Assembly (NCBI RefSeq): GCF_042684645.1
Contig: NZ_JBHULV010000029.1
Location: 1-64,000, forward strand
DNA: 64,000 bases
Direction: 5' to 3'
Source of the DNA: Pseudopedobacter alpinus
GTDB lineage: Bacteria > Bacteroidota > Bacteroidia > Sphingobacteriales > Sphingobacteriaceae
Below the pieces are notes generated by a model. The model saw only the letters and a list, made by a program, of their open reading frames with translations. It did no database searches and was not told where the DNA came from. The position numbers and the translations under genes are program-made. Positions 26,780 through 36,203 of this stretch are shown piece by piece (within the stretch, counting starts at the first letter, position 1; each line of letters begins with the position of its first letter).

Positions 26780-28774
26780 TTACAAAACCTCTTTTTCCAC
26801 CCAATTACCATCTTCTTTAATAATATCAATCAGTTCATTTAAAGCGTTATCAGAACTCACATTTTTCTTTACCACATCTTTGCTTCGGTATAAAGTGATT
26901 TTACCGGGGCCAGTGCCCACATAACCATAATCGGCATCAGCCATTTCGCCGGGGCCGTTAACTATGCAACCCATAATACCAATTTTTATTCCTTTTAAAT
27001 GGTCAGTTTTACTTCTAATCATTTGAGTAGTTTCTTGCAAATCAAACTGCGTACGGCCACAACTTGGGCAGCTAATGTATTCTGTTTTTGATATTCGAGA
27101 ACGCGTGGCTTGTAAAATACCAAATGAAGTAGAAACTCTGAATTTTGTTGAAACTTGAGGCGCATCTAACCAAACACCATCGCCCAAACCATCTAATAAT
27201 AAGGCACCTAAATCTGTTGCGGAGTATAGTTGAGCTTTTAACTCTTTTTGTGCTAAAGTTTCGCTATCAGCAAAATGGTAACTACGTTTTATAATTACCG
27301 GCGTATCAATACCAGCATTCATCAATTTAAAAAAGAATGCCCTTTGGTCGGCCATACCATGCTCTTTAGTGGTTTCTAAAACAAAAACTAAAGTTTTATC
27401 AAACGGAAGGTTTGCAAAATTATCACCGTCTAAATCGGTATTACAAACGCTAACTAAGTTTAAAGATTTGTCTTTATCGCTTGCGCTGATGTACTCTTTT
27501 AAACTGAATAACGGATGGCAATTGGTATTATCCTTAAGTGTTAACCAAGTTTTATAGTTATAAAGCTGTTTTAAATTACCCGGAAAGTTGAAAGAAGGCA
27601 ACTCATCTGCTAGGTAGGCAAAATCTATGGACTGGTCGCCCATGTTATATTTATCTAAAATTGGCGAATAATTATATCCAGCGGCAGCTAAAATTTGTGC
27701 GTCTTTTAAGTTTTGATCAGATAAATCTAAAATCACCCTCGGTACTTGGTGGCCACCAATAAAAGTATTCAGCTCTGCAGATGCTCTTTTGTTATACGCA
27801 AAAGGAGAAAAATCAAGAGGTATTTCAAAATCTGGCATTTCCACATCATCAGCCAAAACAGCTTTTCTCTGCTCATAACGTTGTGCCAAAGCTTGTGCTA
27901 CAGGAATTTCAAATTCAGGCTCTTCTGTTAAAGAAACCCTAATGGTATCGCCTAAACCGTCTTCTAACAAAGTCCCAATCCCCACTGCCGATTTTATTCT
28001 GCCATCTTCGCCATCACCAGCTTCGGTAACGCCTAAATGTAGCGGGTAATTCATCCCTTCGGCAACCATAGTTTGCACCAATAAACGGTAAGCTTGCACC
28101 ATTACTTGCGTATTGCTACTTTTCATAGATATCACCAATTGGTGATAATCTAACTCGCGGCAAATACGTATAAATTCCATTGCCGATTCTACCATGCCTT
28201 TCGGAGTATCGCCATACCAGCTCATAATCCTGTCGGACAGCGAGCCATGATTAGTACCAATACGCATTGCCGTTCCGTTGGCTTTGCAAATTTCTACCAG
28301 TGGGGCAAACTTCTTTTTAATACGAGCCAGCTCTTTTTCATAAGCTTCTGGCGTATAATTTATTTCTTCAAATTTCTTTTTATCGGCGTAATTGCCTGGG
28401 TTTACCCTTACTTTTTCAACAATTTTAGCAGCTAATTCGGCAGCATTTGGTGTAAAGTGAATATCGGCAACTAATGGCGTGTGGTAGCCTTTTGCTATTA
28501 AACCCTTTTTAATTTCAGCAAGGTTTTGCGCCTCTTTTATAGACGGAGCAGTAATACGCACATATTCGCAACCGGCATCAATCATTCTAATGCTTTGCGC
28601 AACAGATGCTTCGGTATCAATGGTGAATGCGGTAGTCATAGATTGTATGCGGATAGGTTGTGTGCCGCCCATTTTTATACCCCCAATATTTACTTCTTTA
28701 GTTATAAACTTGCTGTATTGAGTAATTGAGTTGCAGTATAATCCTTTTAAAGCTGCTGTTGCTTTTACGTCCAT
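26780..28774 (-). CDS. ispG: (E)-4-hydroxy-3-methylbut-2-enyl-diphosphate synthase
   Basis: Penultimate enzyme of the MEP isoprenoid pathway: an iron-sulfur TIM-barrel protein that reductively opens methylerythritol cyclodiphosphate. At 664 aa it is the long form with an extra middle domain, known from Bacteroidota, Chlamydiae and plants. The N-terminal barrel has IRIQSMTTAFTID and IRVSLTEEPEFE. The C-terminal iron-sulfur domain carries CPSCGRTQFDL and GCIVNGPGEMADADYGYVG, holding three cluster cysteines. It is transcribed alone, opposite to its neighbours. Confidence 0.97.
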   Translation of the reverse strand: MDVKATAALKGLYCNSITQYSKFITKEVNIGGIKMGGTQPIRIQSMTTAFTIDTEASVAQSIRMIDAGCEYVRITAPSIKEAQNLAEIKKGLIAKGYHTPLVADIHFTPNAAELAAKIVEKVRVNPGNYADKKKFEEINYTPEAYEKELARIKKKFAPLVEICKANGTAMRIGTNHGSLSDRIMSWYGDTPKGMVESAMEFIRICRELDYHQLVISMKSSNTQVMVQAYRLLVQTMVAEGMNYPLHLGVTEAGDGEDGRIKSAVGIGTLLEDGLGDTIRVSLTEEPEFEIPVAQALAQRYEQRKAVLADDVEMPDFEIPLDFSPFAYNKRASAELNTFIGGHQVPRVILDLSDQNLKDAQILAAAGYNYSPILDKYNMGDQSIDFAYLADELPSFNFPGNLKQLYNYKTWLTLKDNTNCHPLFSLKEYISASDKDKSLNLVSVCNTDLDGDNFANLPFDKTLVFVLETTKEHGMADQRAFFFKLMNAGIDTPVIIKRSYHFADSETLAQKELKAQLYSATDLGALLLDGLGDGVWLDAPQVSTKFRVSTSFGILQATRSRISKTEYISCPSCGRTQFDLQETTQMIRSKTDHLKGIKIGIMGCIVNGPGEMADADYGYVGTGPGKITLYRSKDVVKKNVSSDNALNELIDIIKEDGNWVEKEVL

Positions 28775-29170
28775 CTAAAAATAAATTTTGCCAAAAATAC
28801 GGGTTTTTCTGGTAAATGTTGAGTCATAAAAAAGAGGGTTTAGGGTAGGAGGTTTGAAAAAGGTTTAAGGTGTAGGGTTTAAGGTTAGACTTTAAGGATT
28901 GAGGTGCGAGGTTTAATTTGGGTTAAAGGATTTTTAGTTTTGGGTATAAGCGTTTCAAACTTTTGGTGTTTCCCTAATGAAAAATTGGGGTTGGTCCGCC
29001 AGCTGGCGGATATAGTTTTTTGTTTCTCCCATCGCTTTCGCTCAGGATAAACAAAAAAGCTGCCGCTACTATCCTTAACACAAAATTGTATGGAGACAAA
29101 ATAAAAGGTTTAAATTTAACGTATGTGCGAATAGAAACACCTTTAACCTAATAATTTGTAATTTTAACTA
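28775..29170. other. Gene-free spacer with degenerate repeat words
   Basis: 396 bp with no credible gene. It holds a purine-rich run of GGTTTAAGG/GGGTTTAGGG words (about 28835-28930), the perfect palindrome TCCGCCAGCTGGCGGA (28996-29011), and a TGCCGCTACTATCCTTAAC word (29061-29079). The last recurs in inverse orientation at 39893-39911 beyond the restriction island. Confidence 0.7.
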
Positions 29171-29569
29171 ATGAAAAACCAAAAAAGAAATATTTTCTTA
29201 ATCTCCGCTGCTATAATTTTAATAGCAATAATGGTTTACAACAGCCTTTCACAACCTGGCATTGGAGATTTAAAATCAGAATTTAAAGAAATTACCTCCA
29301 TCCGTAATGAACAAAATGACGGACCCATTTTACGAGCTTATCTTGTTACTATTGATAGTTTAAACTTAGCAGATATGACCACTTACGGTAACTTTATGCC
29401 TCATAATAAATACGGAAATACCAAAGTTTATTTCTTCAGTCCCAATAAACCATTTCCAAAATCTTTAAATTTAATTGAACCTGTTTTTGATCAAACTTTT
29501 GAGAAATACTGCTTAGCTGTTTATGAGAAAAATGGGATGGGGGAGGTGGTTTTAAGGGATTTTAATTAA
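29171..29569 (+). CDS. Small membrane-anchored protein, unknown
   Basis: 132 aa. An N-terminal hydrophobic helix (about 8-27) forms a signal anchor, followed by a short soluble domain rich in charged and aromatic residues and ending EKNGMGEVVLRDFN. No family recognised. It lies just before the restriction island but on the other side of a repeat-rich spacer, so a link is not supported. Confidence 0.6.
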   Translation: MKNQKRNIFLISAAIILIAIMVYNSLSQPGIGDLKSEFKEITSIRNEQNDGPILRAYLVTIDSLNLADMTTYGNFMPHNKYGNTKVYFFSPNKPFPKSLNLIEPVFDQTFEKYCLAVYEKNGMGEVVLRDFN

Positions 29570-29943
29570 ATATAAGGTTAGGCTAATTTATGAGGATAGA
29601 ATTTAACATCAATTAAATAAAAACGGGTTTTTAAAACTCATGCTGTTTTACATGTTAGCGAAGAGTATGTAAATTCTCTAGTTTGTTTTATTTGGGCGTT
29701 CCCTTCCATCCCTATGGCCAACGCAAGGGCGGCGTTTTACGCACTCCGCTACGCTGCGGTTTTTTTGCTGAAAAAGCAAAAAGAACAGGTTTTTGCAAAA
29801 CCTTGCTCCAAATGCCTAACGCGGGACTTGCTATATGGTAAAGTATGTTTGTAGCTACTCATCATAAATCGACTCAAAATAATATCCAACGTTAAATATT
29901 AATGTTTCAAACTTAAGTAACTTGTTAGTTAAAGAACAAGCAA
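29570..29943. other. Gene-free spacer with a repeat element
   Basis: Positions about 29690-29830 contain a GGGCGTTCCCTTCCATCCC start, an ACGCACTCCGCTACGCTGCG word and a TTTTTGCTGAAAAAGCAAAAA hairpin, the type of dispersed intergenic element also seen at 39880-39965. A small hairpin CTTGTT/AACAAG lies at 29921-29940. No gene is supported. Confidence 0.6.
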
Positions 29944-29978
29944 ACGTGACTTATAAGCAAATGTATTATGAGTCACGT
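29944..29978. promoter_or_regulatory. C-box-like operator for the XRE controller protein
   Basis: Thirteen-base inverted arms ACGTGACTTATAA (29944-29956) and TTATGAGTCACGT (29966-29978) differ at one position and flank a 9 bp spacer. They end 17 bp before the XRE start codon. The GACTTATA/TATGAGTC half-sites resemble the C-boxes of restriction-modification controller proteins such as C.PvuII (recalled consensus). The 10-mer TGACTTATAA recurs at 31563-31572 upstream of the GHKL ATPase gene. Confidence 0.65.
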
Positions 29979-29995
29979 ATTGCTACTTTTAGCTG

Positions 29996-30226
29996 ATGGA
30001 TATAAAAGTCAAAATCGGCAATCGTATCAAAGAGTTAAGAGATAAAAGAGGTTTAACTCAAGAGGTCTTAGCCTATAAATCTGATGTTGACCGTACCTAC
30101 ATGAACCATGTAGAAAAAGGTAAAAGAAATATCTCAATTATCAATCTCGAAAAAATAATTGTTAATGGTCTAGAAGTTTCTATGCTGGAGTTTTTTAATG
30201 TAAATATATTTCAAGATGGCAAATAA
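29996..30226 (+). CDS. XRE-family helix-turn-helix controller protein
   Basis: 76 aa, essentially one helix-turn-helix domain: IGNRIKELRDKRGLTQEVLAYKSDVDRTYM with the family NHVEKGKRNISI recognition region. Size, dimer-type operator just upstream and position before a methyltransferase fit a C protein, which times restriction after methylation when the system enters a new host. Its last 11 bases overlap the start of the methyltransferase gene, implying translational coupling. Functional assignment as a controller is an inference from context. Confidence 0.85.
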   Translation: MDIKVKIGNRIKELRDKRGLTQEVLAYKSDVDRTYMNHVEKGKRNISIINLEKIIVNGLEVSMLEFFNVNIFQDGK

Positions 30227-31478
30227 GTTAAATTACATAGACTTGTTTGCGGGAGCAGGTGGATTATCTGAAGGATTCAAAAGAGCAGGATTAAATCCAA
30301 TAGCTCACGTAGAAATAGACAAAGCAGCAGCTTATACTTTGAAAACAAGAACAGCATATTATTATCTAAAAGAAAATAATCTGTATGATAAATATGTAGA
30401 ATACCTAAAAGGAGAAATTAACAGAAAAGAACTTTACGAATTAATCCCTACTGAACTTTTAGATTCTGTAATAGATTTAGGCATAAGCAATGAAAATAAT
30501 GAAGTCATTTTTGATAAGATAAATCGCTCATTAGGAAACAAAGAAGTTGATTTAATTATCGGAGGACCTCCTTGCCAAGCCTATTCATTAGTTGGAAGAG
30601 CCCGATCTGAAAACAACATGAAAAGCGATTCTCGCAATTATTTATATGTACAATACGCTGCTTACTTAGAAAAGTATAAGCCAAAAATGTTTGTTTTTGA
30701 AAATGTTTTAGGTTTAAGATCTGCTGGTAAAGGGGTTTATCTAAATAATATGGAACGACTTTTTAACAAAAAAGGTTATTCCATACATATTTATACAGTT
30801 AAAGCAGAAAATTTTGGTGTACTCCAAAAGAGGAGAAGATTAATTATAATAGGTTGGAAGCAAGACTTTGTTCCTAATCTACCAAATCTTGATAGTTATA
30901 ATTTGGGCTTAACTGCGCCAATTTCAGATTTATTTAGCGATTTACCATTTCTTAGAGCCGGAGAGGGAAAAGACAAATACACAAATTACACAGCCGAAAC
31001 AAATGATTATTTGGGAAAATCATATATCAGAAATGGAATAGACATTTTGACACAACATATTGCTAGGCCCCATTCTGAGCAGGATAAAGAAATTTATAGA
31101 GTTGCCGTTGAAAAGTGGAATACTAATAAAGAGCGATTAAATTATAACGACTTAGCAGAAAACCTTAAGACCCATAATAATATCACTTCTTTTACGGACA
31201 GATTTAAAGTAGTTGCAGAAGATTTAAACACCTCTCATACAGTAGTAGCACATATATCAAAAGACGGACATTATTACATCCACCCAGACATTAAGCAGAA
31301 TAGATCTATAAGTGTAAGAGAGGCTGCTCGGTTACAATCCTTTCCTGATGATTTTTATTTTGAAGGAGTTAAAGAAGGTGCTAACAGAACGGCTGCTTTT
31401 AAACAAATAGGAAATGCAGTACCACCATTGATGGCGAAGAAAATTGCAGACCTATTGAAAACACAACTAAAATTATGA
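30216..31478 (+). CDS. DNA (cytosine-5-)-methyltransferase
   Basis: 420 aa m5C methyltransferase using S-adenosylmethionine. Conserved motifs appear in order: I FAGAGGLSEGF (11-21), IV GGPPCQAYS with catalytic Cys120, VI ENV (162-164), VIII QKRRR (204-208) and X IGNAVPP near the C-terminus, with QSFPDDF just before. The target recognition region lies at about 230-370, so the recognised sequence cannot be read. It is the modification part of the island and protects host DNA by inference. A 175 bp gap with a hairpin separates it from the ATPase gene. Confidence 0.95.
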   Translation: MANKLNYIDLFAGAGGLSEGFKRAGLNPIAHVEIDKAAAYTLKTRTAYYYLKENNLYDKYVEYLKGEINRKELYELIPTELLDSVIDLGISNENNEVIFDKINRSLGNKEVDLIIGGPPCQAYSLVGRARSENNMKSDSRNYLYVQYAAYLEKYKPKMFVFENVLGLRSAGKGVYLNNMERLFNKKGYSIHIYTVKAENFGVLQKRRRLIIIGWKQDFVPNLPNLDSYNLGLTAPISDLFSDLPFLRAGEGKDKYTNYTAETNDYLGKSYIRNGIDILTQHIARPHSEQDKEIYRVAVEKWNTNKERLNYNDLAENLKTHNNITSFTDRFKVVAEDLNTSHTVVAHISKDGHYYIHPDIKQNRSISVREAARLQSFPDDFYFEGVKEGANRTAAFKQIGNAVPPLMAKKIADLLKTQLKL

Positions 31479-31539
31479 ATCAAATAAATGATTACCTATT
31501 GATATCATAATTAAAATCAAAACAATGAGTGAGTTTAAA

Positions 31540-31572
31540 TAAACGAGTAATTGCTCGTTTACTGACTTATAA
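31540..31572. promoter_or_regulatory. Hairpin and C-box half-site upstream of the GHKL ATPase gene
   Basis: TAAACGAG (31540-31547) and CTCGTTTA (31554-31561) form an 8 bp hairpin with a six-base loop and no T run. TGACTTATAA (31563-31572) directly follows and is identical to ten bases of the left arm of the operator at 29944. A further TAATTG/CAATTA inverted repeat lies at 31570-31585. Possible control point between the modification and effector genes. Confidence 0.45.
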
Positions 31573-31653
31573 TTGATCGCAATTAATGCTTTGGGAAAAC
31601 AAAAGAAATAAAAGAATAATCAAAAGAAGTTTGTCCTAGCCAGTCATTAACAA

Positions 31654-33177
31654 ATGAAAGATAAAACAAAAGAAAATCAAGGTTATGAAGATGGTACACC
31701 ATTTCCTGAATTTCTGATAAAATCTATAGCAGAACAAGGATATTCACTGGAGACATCTCTCGCAGATTTGATTGATAATTCTATTACTGCAGGCGCTAAT
31801 GAAATTGAGATTTTAATCAATACTGAGACTTTTCCCTTTAAACTTTTTCTGGCAGATAATGGCATTGGGATGGATGAAGATGCACTTAAGAAAAATATGA
31901 AATTCCCCAGCTCTTCAGTAGATGAAAACAGGAGTGATAACGATCTAGGACGATTTGGTCTAGGAATGAAAACAGCATCCTTTGCACAGACTAGAAAACT
32001 AACCGTCTTATCCAGACCCAAGGGTGTTGTTAATTTTGCAGCAAGAACTTGGGATGTTGAATATCTAAAAAAGAAAAAAGAATGGCGAATAATTGTTAAT
32101 ACCACAATTGAAGTCGAGGAAATATTAACAGAATATATCTCATTATCAAAAGGTTTTTCAAAAGAGTTTGATGGATTTGAAGCCAATACTATTATACAAT
32201 GGGAAGGCTTGTATAAATTTGATGAATACCTTGAAGGCACCAATCGGAGCGATTCACTAAAACGTCAGATTACAGAAACAACCACCGAGTATCTTTCTTT
32301 GGTTTTTCATAGATTTTTGGAAGACCAGTATAAACCTATTAAAATAAGGGTAAATAACACATTACTTACATCCTTTAATCCATTTCCTATAACCGAAACA
32401 GATGTCAGATTAATTGAATCGAAACAAAAGCCTTTTAAAAATGACGTAATTAAATTGGAAGGTTTTGTAATGCCTTCAAGAAGCTTAGAAGAGAGTAAAG
32501 AGATAAACAATATTTGGACTACTAAATCTAGGGGTCTTATGGATATGGAAGGGATTTACATATACAGAGCAAACAGGATTATTCTTTTTGGTGGATGGAA
32601 CGGAATCATACGTAAATCACCCAGATTACAATTAGCAAGGCTAAGGGTAGAAATAGGAAATAAAATTGATCAGCACATGCATTTGAATGTTGCAAAATCA
32701 CAAATTACCATTCCATACGATTTAAATTATGGTTTCTTAAAATATATAGCTGAATTAAAAGAGCAAGCGATAAAGGAATATTACAACAGAGGTCTAAGAA
32801 AAATATCTTCAAAAAAAGCTGATGGAATACCTCAACTTTTTGAAAGAATTTCATCAAGTAAAGGGCCAATTCTAGAGCTAAATAAAAATTATCCTAATAT
32901 CCAGCTTCTACTTTCTGAATTAAATCCGGAACAACAGAAATTATTTAATGTGCTGATGAGAATGATTAACAGAAGTGTTAACATTCTAAAGCAAACCCAC
33001 GTAGATAAAAATTACTTTACCGAGAGTGAAATAGAACATGACAGTGAAATTTCAACTACTATTCAAAAATTATTAGAAAATGGAACTGATAAAGCAATAA
33101 TAAAAGAAATTATTTTGCCTTCTCTTGGCTATCATATTGACACCATCCCTGACCACATTACACATTTACTTAATTAA
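31654..33177 (+). CDS. GHKL (MORC/MutL-type) ATPase of a restriction-type system
   Basis: 507 aa. The N-terminal GHKL ATP-binding domain shows SLADLIDNSITAGA (N box, 35-48), ADNGIGMDEDAL (G1, 67-78) and GRFGLGMKTASF (G2, 99-110). The N-box acidic residue that normally is Glu is Asp38 here, with Asn42 intact. A transducer-like middle region and a helical C-terminus follow. Such MORC-type ATPases were described beside Z1 helicase-like and nuclease genes in restriction operons. They are thought to clamp or remodel DNA. It starts the effector block; the Z1 gene begins 4 bp after its stop. Confidence 0.9.
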   Translation: MKDKTKENQGYEDGTPFPEFLIKSIAEQGYSLETSLADLIDNSITAGANEIEILINTETFPFKLFLADNGIGMDEDALKKNMKFPSSSVDENRSDNDLGRFGLGMKTASFAQTRKLTVLSRPKGVVNFAARTWDVEYLKKKKEWRIIVNTTIEVEEILTEYISLSKGFSKEFDGFEANTIIQWEGLYKFDEYLEGTNRSDSLKRQITETTTEYLSLVFHRFLEDQYKPIKIRVNNTLLTSFNPFPITETDVRLIESKQKPFKNDVIKLEGFVMPSRSLEESKEINNIWTTKSRGLMDMEGIYIYRANRIILFGGWNGIIRKSPRLQLARLRVEIGNKIDQHMHLNVAKSQITIPYDLNYGFLKYIAELKEQAIKEYYNRGLRKISSKKADGIPQLFERISSSKGPILELNKNYPNIQLLLSELNPEQQKLFNVLMRMINRSVNILKQTHVDKNYFTESEIEHDSEISTTIQKLLENGTDKAIIKEIILPSLGYHIDTIPDHITHLLN

Positions 33178-33181
33178 GGCT

Positions 33182-36100
33182 ATGAATAATACTGAGACTA
33201 TTGAAATTATTAAAACCTTTATTAAAGAAAAAGCAAAAAAGGAGGAATATTTAACACATTCATTTTTTGACAAAATAAAGAATGAAATCGTCAATTTGGT
33301 AAGAATATTTCCAGGAATAGCGGAGAAGGATGACAGAACTCTTGATCATTTATATCAAACCAGTGTGAAAGAGTTTCAATCAGTAAACCCGATTGATATT
33401 GATCCATCCAATTCTTTAACTAAGAAAGGGCTACCTATTTGGTTGACCGAAGAAAGGAAAAAGAGTATTAAGGATGACTATATTAAACGCTATATGACTT
33501 TTTTGGCAAAAAAAGGCCGCTCAGAGAAAGTGCTGAGTGAAATCAGCACAAGTAGTGAGAAAATCCTCTCTAAACTAGGTGATCCAAAATCAGAAAAGTC
33601 ATTTTATATCAAGGGTTTGGTGGTCGGAAGTGTTCAATCTGGTAAGACGGGTAATTTTAATGCTGTTATTAACAGGTCGATTGATGCTGGGTACAGTCTC
33701 ATAATTGTGCTTTCTGGCATAATGGAAGATCTTAGAAGCCAGACACAGTTAAGAATTGAGGAAGAAGTGATTGGTGAAGGAACAGTAGATGTTACCAAGG
33801 ATAGAACAGGATTTAAAGGAGTCGGAGAAATTCGCAGATTTGGAGAAATGGGAGATCAGAACGTAAGCCAGGTTTTCTCTGTAACGTCCTATAAGTCTGA
33901 TTTTAAAAAATCTGTAAAGGATACCGTATTTTCATTAAATAATAAAAATATTCTTGTTTGTAAGAAAAACACAGGGGTATTAAAAAACCTTCTCATTTGG
34001 TTAAGTGACTATCTAAATGAGAATAAAGAAAAGCATGATATACCCTTTTTAATAGTTGATGATGAAGCGGATAATGCTTCATTGAATAACTTAGGTAAAA
34101 AGGGAGTAGAGTATGCCAGTGCCATAAACGGCCACATAAGGGCATTACTGGATCTGTTTACCAAAAAAAGCTATCTGGGCTATACTGCTACTCCTTTCGC
34201 AAATGTATTGCAGGACAGAAATCAAACCATAGCCTTGAAATGGCCAGTAACATACAAAATGAATGGTGAACAGGTGTTGAAAGAATTCAATCAAGTTGGG
34301 AATATTTTTCCAGATGATTTTATAGAGCTTTTAAACACACCAAGTAATTATGTTGGAGCTAAGCAAATATTTGAAACGGTTTTTGAGGATAATATTAAGC
34401 TCCCTTTAGTGGAATTAATACATGATACAAATATTGAATTTCCTTCCCATGTGCCAAAGGACGAGAAAAGTGATCGGGCTGTAACTAAGTATGATGATTT
34501 TCCTGTCAATCTGCCAAGGTCATTAATTGAAGCGACACAATGTTTTATTTTAACAATTGCTTTAAGATTCAGCAGACTGGCTAATATGACAGATTCAGGT
34601 TTTTTAAATCCTCATCATACCATGCTGGTTCACATCTCTCGTTTTATCACTTGGCAAAATAAGACAAAAGAGCTACTAATTGAATACCTCTGGAAACTGG
34701 AATCAGACATCAATAATGATTTACCCAATAATTCAAAGCTTATTTATGGTACACTTGAGAAAACTTGGGATAAATATTATGCAGCCATTGTTCATAACAT
34801 AAGAGCTTATTTACCTGAAGGTTATCAGGATGAATTTTTATTGCCAAAAACCTTTAATGACATCAGACCATTTCTTATTGATGCTGTTAAAGGTATTGAA
34901 ATCAAGGCAGTAAACAGTGCTACAGGTGATAAACTGCATTATGAAAAAGATAATAACGGAAATGGAAAAAAGATTATTGCAGTTGGCGGAAACCGTCTTT
35001 CCAGAGGTTTTACTCTTGAGGGTCTAACTATCAATTATTTTATCAGAAACACAAATTTTTCAGATACACTTTTGCAAATGGGCCGATGGTTTGGTTATCG
35101 ACCTGGCTATCTTGATTGTTGTAAAATATTTACAAATACTGATGCAGTTAATAAATTTGACGCCACCACTAGAGCAATTGAAGAGCTGGAAATAGAATTT
35201 AAAAAGATGAGCAGGTTGGAACGTACACCTGCTGATTTTGTATTAAGGGTTAGGAAACATCCTGGCACTTTAAAAGTGACCAGACCATCTATACTAAAAA
35301 ACACCAAGCTGGTGAACTGGTCTTATCAGGACCAATTGGTTCAAACAACAAAGTTTATAATTAATGACGCTGTTAAATTAACCACTGCATGGGAGGCTTT
35401 TAAAGGTTTTATTAAAGATCAGAAAAATAATATTATTAAAAATAAAGGGCAGGATTTCTACCTTATAAAATTAGATGTTCAGCAACTTATTGATTTTCTA
35501 AAATTACCAAACGCATTTGAAAATATAGAAATACCACAAATTATTAAATTTATTGAGATTGCAAAAGAGAAAAATAAACTTAGAAACTGGACTATTGCTA
35601 TCAAGACCAGTGGCAAAGGAAAAGTATTATTTTCTGAAAAAAGTGGGCTTGACGAAAATATAACACTTTCAGAAAGAAGTGGTCCGATACAAAAAAATAG
35701 TCATTACAGAGATATATTTTTTACAAAAGGAGTTTTCGGAGCATCCGGAAAATCTGCCAATATTGTAGGTGCTGGAAAGGATTTCTCTTTGTTACTGAGT
35801 GATGAAAAACAAAAGGAAGTTGAAGCGCTGTTCAGAAATGAAATACTTGAAGATTATAAGAAGAAAGGGATCCTTAATCCTGAGCAGAAATCACAAAAGA
35901 CTACCATACCTGAAAGAGTTTATCGAGAAGCAATGTCTGATGATGAAGGATTACTTGTCGTGTATTTAATGGACCTAGATACTGTTTTCAGAAAAGGTGA
36001 AAATGATTTAGAAATGGATGAAATGGTTGCCAAAAATAGGATTGATACAGATATCCCCCTTATCGGGTATGCAATAGGGTTTCCTCCAATTTCGCCTGAT

Positions 36101-36196
36101 CCTGGAGGGGAATATCTGCATGGTGATTATGACATTGAAGATGAAATTGATGAGACAGAGGAGTGGGATGAAAGTATGGAAGCTACAGATGAATAA
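33182..36196 (+). CDS. Z1-domain superfamily II helicase-like ATPase
   Basis: 1004 aa from the ATG at 33182 (MNNTETIEIIKTF), 4 bp after the ATPase stop. An in-frame start at 33125 would overlap the previous gene and is less likely. Helicase-like motifs: Walker A GSVQSGKT (149-156), Walker B VDDEAD (Asp293-Asp297), motif III YTATPFAN and motif VI-like QMGRWFGYR (632-640). The region after them, with RLSRGFTLEGLT before motif VI, is the Z1 domain. The C-terminus is acidic. The role is probably ATP-driven DNA translocation or remodelling with the neighbouring ATPase and nuclease. Confidence 0.9.
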   Translation: MNNTETIEIIKTFIKEKAKKEEYLTHSFFDKIKNEIVNLVRIFPGIAEKDDRTLDHLYQTSVKEFQSVNPIDIDPSNSLTKKGLPIWLTEERKKSIKDDYIKRYMTFLAKKGRSEKVLSEISTSSEKILSKLGDPKSEKSFYIKGLVVGSVQSGKTGNFNAVINRSIDAGYSLIIVLSGIMEDLRSQTQLRIEEEVIGEGTVDVTKDRTGFKGVGEIRRFGEMGDQNVSQVFSVTSYKSDFKKSVKDTVFSLNNKNILVCKKNTGVLKNLLIWLSDYLNENKEKHDIPFLIVDDEADNASLNNLGKKGVEYASAINGHIRALLDLFTKKSYLGYTATPFANVLQDRNQTIALKWPVTYKMNGEQVLKEFNQVGNIFPDDFIELLNTPSNYVGAKQIFETVFEDNIKLPLVELIHDTNIEFPSHVPKDEKSDRAVTKYDDFPVNLPRSLIEATQCFILTIALRFSRLANMTDSGFLNPHHTMLVHISRFITWQNKTKELLIEYLWKLESDINNDLPNNSKLIYGTLEKTWDKYYAAIVHNIRAYLPEGYQDEFLLPKTFNDIRPFLIDAVKGIEIKAVNSATGDKLHYEKDNNGNGKKIIAVGGNRLSRGFTLEGLTINYFIRNTNFSDTLLQMGRWFGYRPGYLDCCKIFTNTDAVNKFDATTRAIEELEIEFKKMSRLERTPADFVLRVRKHPGTLKVTRPSILKNTKLVNWSYQDQLVQTTKFIINDAVKLTTAWEAFKGFIKDQKNNIIKNKGQDFYLIKLDVQQLIDFLKLPNAFENIEIPQIIKFIEIAKEKNKLRNWTIAIKTSGKGKVLFSEKSGLDENITLSERSGPIQKNSHYRDIFFTKGVFGASGKSANIVGAGKDFSLLLSDEKQKEVEALFRNEILEDYKKKGILNPEQKSQKTTIPERVYREAMSDDEGLLVVYLMDLDTVFRKGENDLEMDEMVAKNRIDTDIPLIGYAIGFPPISPDPGGEYLHGDYDIEDEIDETEEWDESMEATDE

Positions 36197-36203
36197 ACGA
36201 TAA

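Noticed and set aside
31683..32243. 186-codon minus-strand frame opposite the GHKL ATPase gene
   Set aside because: The plus strand encodes a protein with clear GHKL motifs across the same bases.
33125..33181. Upstream start for the Z1 gene
   Set aside because: It would overlap the ATPase gene by 53 bp; the ATG at 33182 lies 4 bp after the stop and suits the compact operon.
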